Below are positions 1-7,939 of a stretch of 30,796 bases of DNA, piece after piece. The position numbers and the translations under genes are program-made. The DNA is from Verrucomicrobiales bacterium. GTDB lineage: Bacteria > Verrucomicrobiota > Verrucomicrobiia > Verrucomicrobiales > DEV007. The notes under the pieces were generated by a model, which saw only the letters and a list, made by a program, of their open reading frames with translations, was not told the DNA's origin and did not search any database. Position 1 is the first letter of the stretch. Each line of letters opens with the position of its first letter. The stretch spans positions 1 through 30,796 of the forward strand of contig JAKISY010000059.1 in the NCBI GenBank assembly GCA_021648365.1. The letters are read 5' to 3'.

Positions 1-1
1 G

Positions 2-2926
2 CGCAATGCGGGCAGACGCTTGCGCGAGGCTTTGGCTGCTGCGACGCTGGAGCAGGAGGGGGCTTTGTTGCCTCCGCGTTTGATGGTGCCGGAGGATTTT
101 TTTCAAACGGGTGGGGGGGCTGATGGGGTGACGGGTGCGGGCAAGGCGGCGAGTTCGGCGGCGGCTAAGCTGGCGTGGATGCAGGAGTTGATGGCGATAG
201 ATCTGGACGAGTATGAGGTATTATTTCCGGTCAAGCCGCCTGAACAGGGGGCGGACTGGGCGGGCAAGGTGGCGGATGAGTTGTTGCATGCTCGTGCGGC
301 TTTGGCAGAGGGGGGGATGTTGGTGAAGGATTTGCCAGATGAGGTGGAGGGGCAAGAGTTGCCAGAACGGGAACGTTGGCGACAGGTAGCGGCTTTGGAA
401 AAACGGGTGATGCGACGTTTGCAAGGGGCTGGTTTGGCGGATGCGGAGGCGGTTAAAATCGCCAATGCTCGGGCTTGGCAAGTGCCGCAGGGGGTGGAGA
501 AGGTGGTGCTGATGGCGGTGCCTGATCCTTTGCAGTTGATGATTTTTGCCTTGGCGGGTGGTTTGGCTGAAGAGGTGGTTCCCCTGGAGGTGTGCATTTA
601 TGCGCCGCAGGAATTGGAGGCGGGCTTTGATGATTGGGGGCGAGCGGAGGCTTCTTTTTGGCAGCAGCGTATTTTTTCTGCTTTGAGGGATGAGCATATT
701 CACTTGGCGGCGGATGCGGAGGGGCAGAAAGATGCGGTATTGGATTTTTTGCGCACTCGCCGTGAACGGGAGTCGCTGGCGGATCACGCGGTGGCGGTGG
801 GTTGTGCGGATGCGGATGTGGTAGCGGTGCTCAAGAGTGCGTTGAATGAAGTGGGGGTGGAGGTTTTTGATCCAGATGGGCAGCCTTTTCGCAAGCACAG
901 TTTGTATCATTTCTTGGATGGTTTTGCTAAGTATCTGAAGTCGGGCAGGTTCTGCGATTTTCTTGAGATGTTGAGAAATGCGAGTTGGCTGGACAGTTTG
1001 GCAGCTCAGTTTGGAAAAAACGTGAGGCAAGATGTGGGGAGTGAAGGGGAGCAAATTTATTTTAATAAAACGGGAATCTTGCGGGCTTTTGATGAGCTGA
1101 AAGAACGCGCCTTGCCCCGCTCTTGTGAGGATGCTCTGGAGGCTTTGCGACGGGATCAAGATAGGGAGGGAGGTCGGCATCGTCCGCTGGCGGGTCAGTG
1201 GTTGGCGATGGATGTGATCAGGGATTTGGAGAGGGGGTTTCGCGAACGGCCCTTTGCTGAGGCGGTGGAAGAATTACTACGGGCGTGGTTAGGTGATCGA
1301 CAAGTGGGCAGTGAGGATGATGATGCGACCTTGTTGGCAAACATCGGCGATCGCAGCCATCAACTGGCGGGGGAGATGAGTCAGGTGGTGAGCTTGACGG
1401 GGAAGCGAGGTGCTGGCTTGGGGGTGGCGGATTTGTTTGAGGTGCTATTGGATTCGCTGGCTGAGCTGCGGTATTATCCGGGAGATCGTCATGCTAGTGA
1501 TCTGGAACTGCAGGGTTGGTTGGAGTTGGCATGGGAGGGGGCGGATGATCTGGTGATCAGCGGGATGAATGATGGCTTGGTGCCGAGTGCGGTGATCGGC
1601 GATATGTTTTTGCCAGATGCTTTGCGCTCGCTGCTTGATTTACGGGATAATGCGGATCGTTTTGCGCGAGATGCTTATTTGCTGGAGTCGATGCTGACTT
1701 GGCGCTTGCAGCAGGGGCATGAGGTGAAGTTGCTGGTGGGGAAATTAACTGCTGGCGGGGATTTGCTGAAACCTTCGCGTTTGCTGTTTCAGTGTGAGGA
1801 CGCGGATTTGCCACGTCGTGCTCTGAACTTGTTTGCCGAAGATGCTAAGAAGAGCAAGTCTGAGCGTGCTTTGCCTGCGTGGAATTTGAGCTGGAAGCTG
1901 GAAGTGCCGTTTGATCGTGAGTATCTGATGGAGAAAAAGCCGCAGTCTTTGTCAGGCACGACGTTTAGTGCATACCTGAGTTGCCCCTTCCGTTTTATTT
2001 TGAAACGGCTATTGGGCACGGATGAGGTGGACAGCAAGAAGGTGGAGATGAATGCGATGGAGTTTGGTAGTCTGTGTCACCGTGCTTTGGAGGTGTTGGG
2101 ACCAGATTCTGAATGGGTGGATGAGAGGGATTTTGGCAAAGTTTATGAGGCACTGAAAGAGGCGGTGCGGGTGCAGGTGAGCGATCTTTATGGGGCGAAG
2201 CCTCCGGCTACGGTGTTGCTGCAGTCTGAGGTGGCGATCAATCGCCTGAGCTTGGCTGCGCGGCATCATGTCGCTGCGCTGGAGCAGGGCTGGCGTGTGG
2301 TGGCGACTGAGAAGGTTTTTGGCAAGGGCGATGAGCCGTGGTTGCTGGCGGGGATGCCGGTCACGGGCACGATTGATCGTATCGAGAAAAATGATCAGGG
2401 TTGTTATCGTCTGATCGACTACAAGACATCGGGCAAAGCGAGTGGAAGTTTCGAGGCTCATTTGCAAGTTTTGAAACGGACTGAGTCGGAGGAGGATTTC
2501 CCCGATTGGATGCTTTATGAATTGCCTGAGGATGGAAAAATCTACCGCTGGATCAACTTGCAGTTGCCGGTGTATGCACTGTGGGCCGAGCGGTATTTGG
2601 CGGCGGAACGGGGCAAGGGTTTGGTCGATAGTGCGTATGTGAATCTGCCCAAGGCTCTGAGTGATGGTGGCTACAGTGCTTGGCGTGGAGGCATGGGAAT
2701 GGATGCGGGGCTGTTGCGTTCGGCTCAGGCTTGTGTGGAGGGGGTGATCGGGCAGGTGCAAAAAGGGCAGTTCTGGCCACCTGCGAAGAAACTGAAGTAT
2801 GACGATTTCAAAAAGCTCGGTTTTCCAGATTTTGTGGAGAGTCTGGATTGGGATGCCTTTGAAGCGGTGTTTTCTGATGTAAATGCCAAAGGTGAGTTGA
2901 GAATGGAGGGTTCTGCTGATGAGTGA
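2..2926 (+). CDS. AddB-like PD-(D/E)XK nuclease/inactivated-helicase subunit, 5' partial
   Basis: Likely the B subunit of an AddAB-type helicase-nuclease that processes double-strand breaks for RecA recombination. The frame is open to the left edge (codons from base 2 read RNAGRRLREALAAA), so the true start lies outside the window; the TTG at 20 is only the first start-like codon. The C-terminal part carries the nuclease fold: SGTTFSAYLSCPFRF near 1955-2000, then the active-site pattern GTIDRIE (Asp codon at 2375) and LIDYKTSGK (Asp 2417, Lys 2423). I see no Walker A box, as expected for AddB. AddB proteins usually carry four cysteines of a 4Fe-4S cluster around the nuclease; here one Cys sits in the CPFRF block and no C-terminal Cys cluster follows (the end reads GQFWPPAKKLKYDD). 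It overlaps the next gene by 8 bp (2919-2926), implying coupled translation. Family assignment is firm; 'AddB' rather than another PD-(D/E)XK protein rests on the partner gene. Confidence 0.82.
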   Translation, partial: RNAGRRLREALAAATLEQEGALLPPRLMVPEDFFQTGGGADGVTGAGKAASSAAAKLAWMQELMAIDLDEYEVLFPVKPPEQGADWAGKVADELLHARAALAEGGMLVKDLPDEVEGQELPERERWRQVAALEKRVMRRLQGAGLADAEAVKIANARAWQVPQGVEKVVLMAVPDPLQLMIFALAGGLAEEVVPLEVCIYAPQELEAGFDDWGRAEASFWQQRIFSALRDEHIHLAADAEGQKDAVLDFLRTRRERESLADHAVAVGCADADVVAVLKSALNEVGVEVFDPDGQPFRKHSLYHFLDGFAKYLKSGRFCDFLEMLRNASWLDSLAAQFGKNVRQDVGSEGEQIYFNKTGILRAFDELKERALPRSCEDALEALRRDQDREGGRHRPLAGQWLAMDVIRDLERGFRERPFAEAVEELLRAWLGDRQVGSEDDDATLLANIGDRSHQLAGEMSQVVSLTGKRGAGLGVADLFEVLLDSLAELRYYPGDRHASDLELQGWLELAWEGADDLVISGMNDGLVPSAVIGDMFLPDALRSLLDLRDNADRFARDAYLLESMLTWRLQQGHEVKLLVGKLTAGGDLLKPSRLLFQCEDADLPRRALNLFAEDAKKSKSERALPAWNLSWKLEVPFDREYLMEKKPQSLSGTTFSAYLSCPFRFILKRLLGTDEVDSKKVEMNAMEFGSLCHRALEVLGPDSEWVDERDFGKVYEALKEAVRVQVSDLYGAKPPATVLLQSEVAINRLSLAARHHVAALEQGWRVVATEKVFGKGDEPWLLAGMPVTGTIDRIEKNDQGCYRLIDYKTSGKASGSFEAHLQVLKRTESEEDFPDWMLYELPEDGKIYRWINLQLPVYALWAERYLAAERGKGLVDSAYVNLPKALSDGGYSAWRGGMGMDAGLLRSAQACVEGVIGQVQKGQFWPPAKKLKYDDFKKLGFPDFVESLDWDAFEAVFSDVNAKGELRMEGSADE

Positions 2927-5900
2927 AGAAGGAGTCCGTATCGGAAGTGAGATCATTGAGGCGTCGGCGGGCTCGGGCAAGACCTATGCGTTGACTAACC
3001 GTTTTATCAAGTTGATGGCGTATGGGGTGCCAGCGGAGCGGATCGTTGCGCTTACTTTTACGGTTAAGGCTGCGGGGGAGTTTTTTGATGCGATTCTGGA
3101 AAAGTTGGCGAAAGCTGCGAGTGATGCGGAGGCGGCGAAGACTTTGGCGAAGGAGGTGGGACGTGAGGGGTTCAGTCAGGCAGATTTTTTGCGACTATTG
3201 AAGGAGCTGACGCGTGGCATGCATCGTTTAACTTTGGGGACTTTGGACAGTTTTTTTGTTCGTGTGGTGGGGGCTTTTCCACTGGAGTTCGGATTGGGTG
3301 GCGAGTTCTCGATGATGGTGGATAAGGCTAAGATTGAAGCGGTTCGAGCGAGTGTGGCGGAGCGGGTGTTTTATGAAGTGGTGGAGAACAAGCAGGCTTT
3401 GCAGGAATTTCTAGAGGCCTTCAAGCAGGCGACTTTTGGCATAGAGGAGAATAGTTTTTTTAAGAACCTAGATGGTTTTATCGCAGATTATCAACGGCTC
3501 TATCTAGATGTGCCAGCGGGTGAGCGATGGGGCGATGCGAGGGCTATTTGGCCTGATGGGGAGTGGGCGGTGCAGGGTGATGGGCGTGCTGAGTTGAATC
3601 AGGCTTTGCGGAGCTTGTTGTTGTTGTCGCCGGAGCTTGGGCCGGAGGACAAACAGCAGAAGCGCTGGCAGACCTTTTTCGAAGACAGTAAAAAGATCGT
3701 GGCGGGTATGGCTTTGCCTGCTGGGGTGAAATATCTGACCACTAATTTCTTCTTACAGTGGACCGAGCTGCGAGAGGGTTCTGCGAAGATCACGATCGAG
3801 CGCAAAAAGATCGAGTTTGATGCGATGGCATGTCAGGCAGTGGCGGACTTTGTGGAAGCACTGGTAGCGATGAATTTTGCGGCTAAGTTGAAACGCACTC
3901 AGGGGGTGTGGAAGGTGGTAGATGCTTATGAACGGTGTTATGATGAAAAAGTTCGTCGTCGCGGGCAGTTGCAGTTTGAAGATGTGGCAAGAGTGATGGG
4001 TGGGGAACATGGTTTGACTGTGGGGGCGGAGAATGGGGTGAGCTTTGAGTTGGCGTATCGCTTGGATGCGCAGTTTGATCATTGGTTGTTGGATGAGTTT
4101 CAGGATACCAGTCGAGTGCAGTGGCGGGCGATCAAGGATTTGGTGGATGAGGTGGTGCAGGACAGCGAGGGGCGGCGCAGTTACTTTCAGGTGGGTGATA
4201 CGAAGCAGTCGATCTATGGTTGGCGTGGGGGAGATCCGAAGTTGTTCTCGGAGGTGGTGGAGCATTATCGTGCTGGTGTGGAGGTGAAGTCTCTAGATGA
4301 ATCTTATCGCTCGGGGCCGGCGATCATCGATACGGTGAATCAGGTTTTTTCTGATCGAGATACGCTGCAGGATTTGTTGTCTCAGGAGGCGGTGCAGGCC
4401 TTTCATTGGAAAGAGCACAGTTGTTCACACAAAACTAAAGCCTTGGCAGGTTTTGTCGCGCTTTGGCATCCGGATGTGGATAAAGCGAAAGAGGAGGATG
4501 TGCTCGATTTGATGGTGCGGACGGTGACGGAGGTGGACCCTCTCGGCAGGGAGCTGTCTTGTGCGATTCTTTGTCGTAGTGGGGGGATGGTGGATAAGGT
4601 GATGGATAGCTTGCGGGAAGCGGGCATCGATGAGGTGGAAGGCGGGGCGAAGGTGTCGATCGTCAGTGACAATCCTGTGACTTTGGCTTTGCTCTCGCTG
4701 ATCAAGTTGGCGGGGCATCCGGGGGATCGCTTCGCTGCGGGGCATCTGGCGATGACTCCGATCGCGGCGTGGATGAAGCGAGAAGGGGTGTCGTTGCGGC
4801 GCTTGGCGATGCAGACTTTGACGATGATTGATGGTCAGGGCTTTGAAGCCTTGTTGGAGCTTTGGCAGCAGCGCTTAGAGGTTGCGGGCGATTTGCAGGA
4901 TGAGTTTGCGCAGCAGCGCTTGTCGGCTTTTTTGCAAATGGCGAGAGAGTTCGATGAAACGGGGGATCGCAGTGTGGATGGTTTTCTTGAGTTTGCAGAA
5001 GGTCAAAAAGCGAAAGCTCAAGTTTCGAAAAAGGCGATTCAGGTAATGACGGTTCACGGCTCGAAGGGTTTGGGGTTTGACGTGGTGATCTTGCCAGAGA
5101 TAGCTGGTATGAAGTCGCTATGCACGGTGGATAATGGATTGAGTGTTGGTGGTAGCGAAGAGCATCCGTGGGTATTGGATTTGCCGAATAAGGCGTTTCA
5201 GGAATTGGATCCTGTGTTGCGTGAGCATCGGCAAAGCTTGCAGGCGGCTGCGGGTTTTGAGTCTTTGTGTGTGCTGTATGTGGCGATGACGAGAGCTAAA
5301 CAAGGTTTGTATATGTTGGCGCCTCGATATGGAACGTCGAAAGCTTTGAATTTCTTAGCATTGCTGGAAGCGACGCTCAGTGAGTTTGATGATGAGGGTG
5401 AGCGATGCGCTACCAAGGTGGGTGGTGAGGGGGTGGTGGAGAGTTATGCTCGCGGGCAGCGGGAGTGGTATTTGGAATATGAGTGTGATGAGCGTCGGGT
5501 TGATGCGGAGGATGTGGGGGGGGAGGCTGAGATCGAGTTAGGCATGGGGCAGCGCAGGGAGAGGCGGTTGACGCCTTCGGATCATGGGGCTAGTCAGTAT
5601 GGGGCGGAGCTGTTATTTTCTGCTAGAGGGGCGGATGCGCGGGTTTTCGGTAATCAGGTGCATGCGCTGTTTGAACAAATCGAGTGGTTGCCACAGGGAG
5701 GAGGGTTGCCGTTATTTTTGACGGAGAGTGATGGGGGGGATACGGAGGCGAGGCGTCACGTTAGATGTGCTTTGAGAGAGAGTTGTATTGCGGATTTGTT
5801 GCTTGAGCCTGCTGATGGGGTGGTGGCTGAGCTGTGGCGGGAGAAGGCTTTTGAGTTGCTGTTGAGCGATGGCTGGGTTTCGGGGGTGTTTGATAGGGTG

Positions 5901-6134
5901 GTCTTGTTGCGAGATGCTGGCAGCGGGGATTTGCTCAGGGCGGAGATCATCGATTATAAAACGAGCCGGGTGGAAGGTGAGCTAGCGATCACGGATGAGG
6001 TGGAGGTCTATCGAGCGCAGATGGAGCTGTATCAAGAGGCATTGATGAAACTGACGGGCTTGGCTGAAAAAGATATTCGCTGTTTACTGGTTTTCACTCA
6101 GCCTAGGGTGACTTGTGAGTTGAATGGAAGGTGA
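2919..6134 (+). CDS. addA: AddA-like UvrD-family helicase with C-terminal nuclease domain
   Basis: ATP-dependent superfamily 1A helicase plus nuclease, motor subunit of the predicted AddAB complex acting at DNA ends. All classic motifs are visible: Walker A ASAGSGKT (residues 15-22), LTFTVKAAGE (motif Ia), Walker B LLDEFQDTSR (Asp392-Glu393), QVGDTKQSIYGWRGGDP (about 424-440), LDESYRSGPAIIDTVNQ (motif IV), VMTVHGSKGLGFD (from about 710) and LYVAMTRAKQGL (motif VI, about 785-796). A second PD-(D/E)XK site follows: VFGNQVHALFEQ supplies the conserved His, then GVFDRVV and AEIIDYKTSRVE (Asp about 1012). At 1071 aa it is slightly shorter than Bacillus AddA (about 1,230). The ATG lies inside the end of the upstream nuclease gene, so the two are cotranslated. 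A GC-rich hairpin begins two bases after the stop. Both chain ends look complete. I use addA for the architecture; a RecB-type reading is less likely because the partner has the AddB-like nuclease. Confidence 0.88.
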   Translation: MSEEGVRIGSEIIEASAGSGKTYALTNRFIKLMAYGVPAERIVALTFTVKAAGEFFDAILEKLAKAASDAEAAKTLAKEVGREGFSQADFLRLLKELTRGMHRLTLGTLDSFFVRVVGAFPLEFGLGGEFSMMVDKAKIEAVRASVAERVFYEVVENKQALQEFLEAFKQATFGIEENSFFKNLDGFIADYQRLYLDVPAGERWGDARAIWPDGEWAVQGDGRAELNQALRSLLLLSPELGPEDKQQKRWQTFFEDSKKIVAGMALPAGVKYLTTNFFLQWTELREGSAKITIERKKIEFDAMACQAVADFVEALVAMNFAAKLKRTQGVWKVVDAYERCYDEKVRRRGQLQFEDVARVMGGEHGLTVGAENGVSFELAYRLDAQFDHWLLDEFQDTSRVQWRAIKDLVDEVVQDSEGRRSYFQVGDTKQSIYGWRGGDPKLFSEVVEHYRAGVEVKSLDESYRSGPAIIDTVNQVFSDRDTLQDLLSQEAVQAFHWKEHSCSHKTKALAGFVALWHPDVDKAKEEDVLDLMVRTVTEVDPLGRELSCAILCRSGGMVDKVMDSLREAGIDEVEGGAKVSIVSDNPVTLALLSLIKLAGHPGDRFAAGHLAMTPIAAWMKREGVSLRRLAMQTLTMIDGQGFEALLELWQQRLEVAGDLQDEFAQQRLSAFLQMAREFDETGDRSVDGFLEFAEGQKAKAQVSKKAIQVMTVHGSKGLGFDVVILPEIAGMKSLCTVDNGLSVGGSEEHPWVLDLPNKAFQELDPVLREHRQSLQAAAGFESLCVLYVAMTRAKQGLYMLAPRYGTSKALNFLALLEATLSEFDDEGERCATKVGGEGVVESYARGQREWYLEYECDERRVDAEDVGGEAEIELGMGQRRERRLTPSDHGASQYGAELLFSARGADARVFGNQVHALFEQIEWLPQGGGLPLFLTESDGGDTEARRHVRCALRESCIADLLLEPADGVVAELWREKAFELLLSDGWVSGVFDRVVLLRDAGSGDLLRAEIIDYKTSRVEGELAITDEVEVYRAQMELYQEALMKLTGLAEKDIRCLLVFTQPRVTCELNGR

Positions 6135-6135
6135 C

Positions 6136-6162
6136 AGCCGGGGCGGCCGGCTTATAATTTTT
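6136..6162 (+). terminator. Intrinsic terminator of the addAB-like operon
   Basis: The sequence AGCCGG (6136-6141), a GGCGG loop and CCGGCT (6147-6152) form a perfect 6-bp GC-rich stem, followed by TATAATTTTT. It starts two bases after the AddA stop. A weaker ACAGC/GCTGT inverted repeat follows at about 6162-6178 and could serve tRNA-Lys from the other strand. Confidence 0.7.
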
Positions 6163-6228
6163 ACAGCAGCCAGGCTGTTTGGCATCGCTCGGGGAACATC
6201 GGAGCGAAGGGGAAAACAAGTGAAGAAG

Positions 6229-6301
6229 TAGGCGGACTGGGGCTCGAACCCAGGACAAATGGCTTAAAAGGCCACTGCTCTACCAACTGAGCTACCCACC
6301 C
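6229..6301 (-). tRNA. tRNA-Lys (anticodon TTT)
   Basis: Reverse-complement cloverleaf of 73 nt: acceptor GGGTGGG with TCCGCCT, D arm GCTC/GAGC, anticodon stem GTGGC/GCCAT around loop CTTTTAA (anticodon TTT), five-base variable loop, T arm CTGGG-TTCGAGC-CCCAG and discriminator A. CCA is not encoded. The acceptor contains several G-U pairs, including position 1-72. It lies antisense between the addAB-like pair and nusA. Confidence 0.95.
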
Positions 6302-6389
6302 TTTCTTCATTTGTTACAGTCACCATCGAGTGGTTTTCTGCAACGGCTGTGATTTAAGTCATAAATGAATGATGTGCAAGTTGAAAATG

Positions 6390-6412
6390 AAGGAAAAGTT
6401 AAAGGAAAAGTT
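6390..6412 (+). repeat. Tandem 11-mer direct repeat upstream of the nusA promoter
   Basis: AAGGAAAAGTT occurs at 6390-6400 and again at 6402-6412, a 12-base period, ending 16 bases before the predicted -35 box. It could be a regulator site or an UP-like A-rich element; the function is unknown. Confidence 0.45.
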
Positions 6413-6428
6413 GCTGCGGGTTTTCTGC

Positions 6429-6457
6429 TTGCGATTTTGATATATTGCCTCTATGAT
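6429..6457 (+). promoter_or_regulatory. Predicted sigma-70-type promoter for the nusA-infB operon
   Basis: TTGCGA (6429-6434, 4/6 match to TTGACA) and TATGAT (6452-6457, 5/6 match to TATAAT) are separated by exactly 17 bases. A start near 6464 would give a leader of about 95 nt before the nusA ATG. It is the best promoter-like pair seen in the 425 bp between addA and nusA. Confidence 0.55.
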
Positions 6458-6509
6458 TCAAGCTTACAACACTTGGATGACCTAGGCTTTATGCTTTAGA
6501 GGAGAATTG

Positions 6510-6540
6510 GGGTGGGAAAATTTTTCCCGCCCTTTTCTGT
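6510..6540 (+). terminator. Terminator-like hairpin in the nusA leader (candidate attenuator)
   Basis: GGGTGGGAAA (6510-6519) pairs with TTTCCCGCCC (6523-6532) as a 10-bp stem with one G-U pair and an ATT loop, followed directly by TTTTCTGT. This has the form of a Rho-independent terminator but lies between the predicted promoter and the nusA ATG, so it would act on the operon itself. Confidence 0.6.
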
Positions 6541-6559
6541 CTCAGGTTCCTACAGGACC

Positions 6560-7876
6560 ATGACCAGCGAATTATTAGCACTCTTTGAGTATTACGAGAA
6601 GGAAAAGGGAATCGATCGCGCTACGATGATCGAAGCTCTTGAGAGCGCCCTTTTGGCGGCATCGAGGAAAAGCATTGGGCCTGCCCGTGGTTTGGAGATT
6701 CGTATCAATCCAGATAATGGAGAGATCAAGGCAACCGCATCGTTAGTGGTGGTGGAGACGGTGGCGCATCCTTATGATCAATTGGACCTGGTGACAGCAC
6801 GTAAAATCCGGCCCGATGCTGAGCTCGATCAGGAGATCGAAGTGGATGTGACTCCTAAAGATTTTGGACGTATTGCGGCGCAAACAGCCAAACAGGCGAT
6901 GCTGCAACGTTTGCGTCAAGCTGAGAAAGCTTTGATTTATGAGGAATTTAAAGATCGTGCTGGTGATATCGTCAGTGGCACGGTGCGTCGATTTGAAAGA
7001 TCTGACGTGATGGTGGATCTAGGTAAGTTTGAGGGGATTATGCCTTCAAGAGAGCGGGTTAATACAGAGGAATACAATGTCGGTGATCGTGTGACTGCTT
7101 ATGTGGTCGCTGTGGAGAATGGATCGCGTGGACCTGAGATCATTTTGTCTCGCAGTCATCCTAATTTTGTTCGTCGTCTGTTTGAATCGGAGGTGAGCGA
7201 GATCGCTGATCGCACGGTGGAGATTCGTGGCATTGCACGTGAGGCTGGTTATAGAACTAAAGTCGCGGTTTACAGTGCGAACGAAAAAATTGATCCGGTG
7301 GGTGCTTGTGTGGGACTGCGTGGTGCACGGGTGAAAAATATTGTCCGTGAGCTGAACAACGAAAAGGTCGATATCATTCGTTGGAGTGAGGATATCAAAG
7401 AATTTGTGCAAGACGCACTGAAACCGGCGTTGATTCGTTCGATTGATCTCGATGAAGAGGCTCACTCGGTGAAGGTGACGGTGGAGGAAGAAGAGCTGGC
7501 TAAAGCGATCGGTCGCCGTGGTCAGAACGCGCGTCTGACTTCTCGTCTGGTCGGTTGGGATATCCAAGTGGAGAAAGACGAGTCGGTGCATGAAGCTTTC
7601 GAGGCTAGGGTGGAAGCTGCGGCTGAAGCTTTGATCAAGCCCTTAGGTTTGGAGCAGGAAAAAGCGCTGGAATTGGTGCGCGGTGGGATCACTAATATTG
7701 AGATGCTGGCGACTTCGGTCGATGCGGAAGATATCGCGGGCATCATCGGTATTTCTGAAGACGAGGCTGCGGTGATTTTGGCGAAAGCTAAGGAGATTCA
7801 CAGTCCTGCAGCTAGCGAAGAAGTTGCAGACGGTGCTCCGGCAGAAGAAGCAACTAACGTAAGTGGAGAAGTCTAG
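6560..7876 (+). CDS. nusA: Transcription termination/antitermination factor NusA
   Basis: RNA-polymerase-associated factor controlling pausing, termination and antitermination. Residues 1 to about 125 are the NusA N-terminal domain (MTSELLALFEYYEKEKGI; LESALLAASRK). An S1 domain spans about 135-200 (GDIVSGTVRRFERSD), followed by two KH domains with GxxG loops: IDPVGACVGLRGARV near 245-260 and AIGRRGQNARL near 316-326. A C-terminal helical region (about 355-425, with GISEDEAAVILAKA) resembles helix-hairpin-helix repeats. I chose the ATG at 6560 because the homologous N-terminus begins MTSEL. An in-frame GTG at 6512 has a better-spaced purine-rich site (GAGGAG) but lies inside the leader hairpin and would add 16 unconserved residues. 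It heads a run nusA-infB-rbfA-DHH-truB-ribF. rimP, the usual upstream neighbour, is absent. Confidence 0.95.
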   Translation: MTSELLALFEYYEKEKGIDRATMIEALESALLAASRKSIGPARGLEIRINPDNGEIKATASLVVVETVAHPYDQLDLVTARKIRPDAELDQEIEVDVTPKDFGRIAAQTAKQAMLQRLRQAEKALIYEEFKDRAGDIVSGTVRRFERSDVMVDLGKFEGIMPSRERVNTEEYNVGDRVTAYVVAVENGSRGPEIILSRSHPNFVRRLFESEVSEIADRTVEIRGIAREAGYRTKVAVYSANEKIDPVGACVGLRGARVKNIVRELNNEKVDIIRWSEDIKEFVQDALKPALIRSIDLDEEAHSVKVTVEEEELAKAIGRRGQNARLTSRLVGWDIQVEKDESVHEAFEARVEAAAEALIKPLGLEQEKALELVRGGITNIEMLATSVDAEDIAGIIGISEDEAAVILAKAKEIHSPAASEEVADGAPAEEATNVSGEV

Positions 7877-7939
7877 TGCAAGCTCAGACGAGAACAGAAC
7901 AGAATTTTTGGTATTTCAATCAAGGGAAAGTAGGATTTA

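Noticed and set aside
221..1180. Long minus-strand frame (319 aa) opposite the AddB-like gene
   Set aside because: It is the low-complexity antisense of a strongly G/T-rich coding sequence, rich in His, Arg, Leu and Pro, with no domain and no ribosome site. The same holds for the minus-strand frame at 2009-2980.
6512..6559. GTG start of nusA at 6512 giving 16 extra residues
   Set aside because: It has a well-spaced purine stretch but lies inside the leader hairpin, and the extra residues are not NusA-like; the ATG at 6560 matches the family N-terminus.
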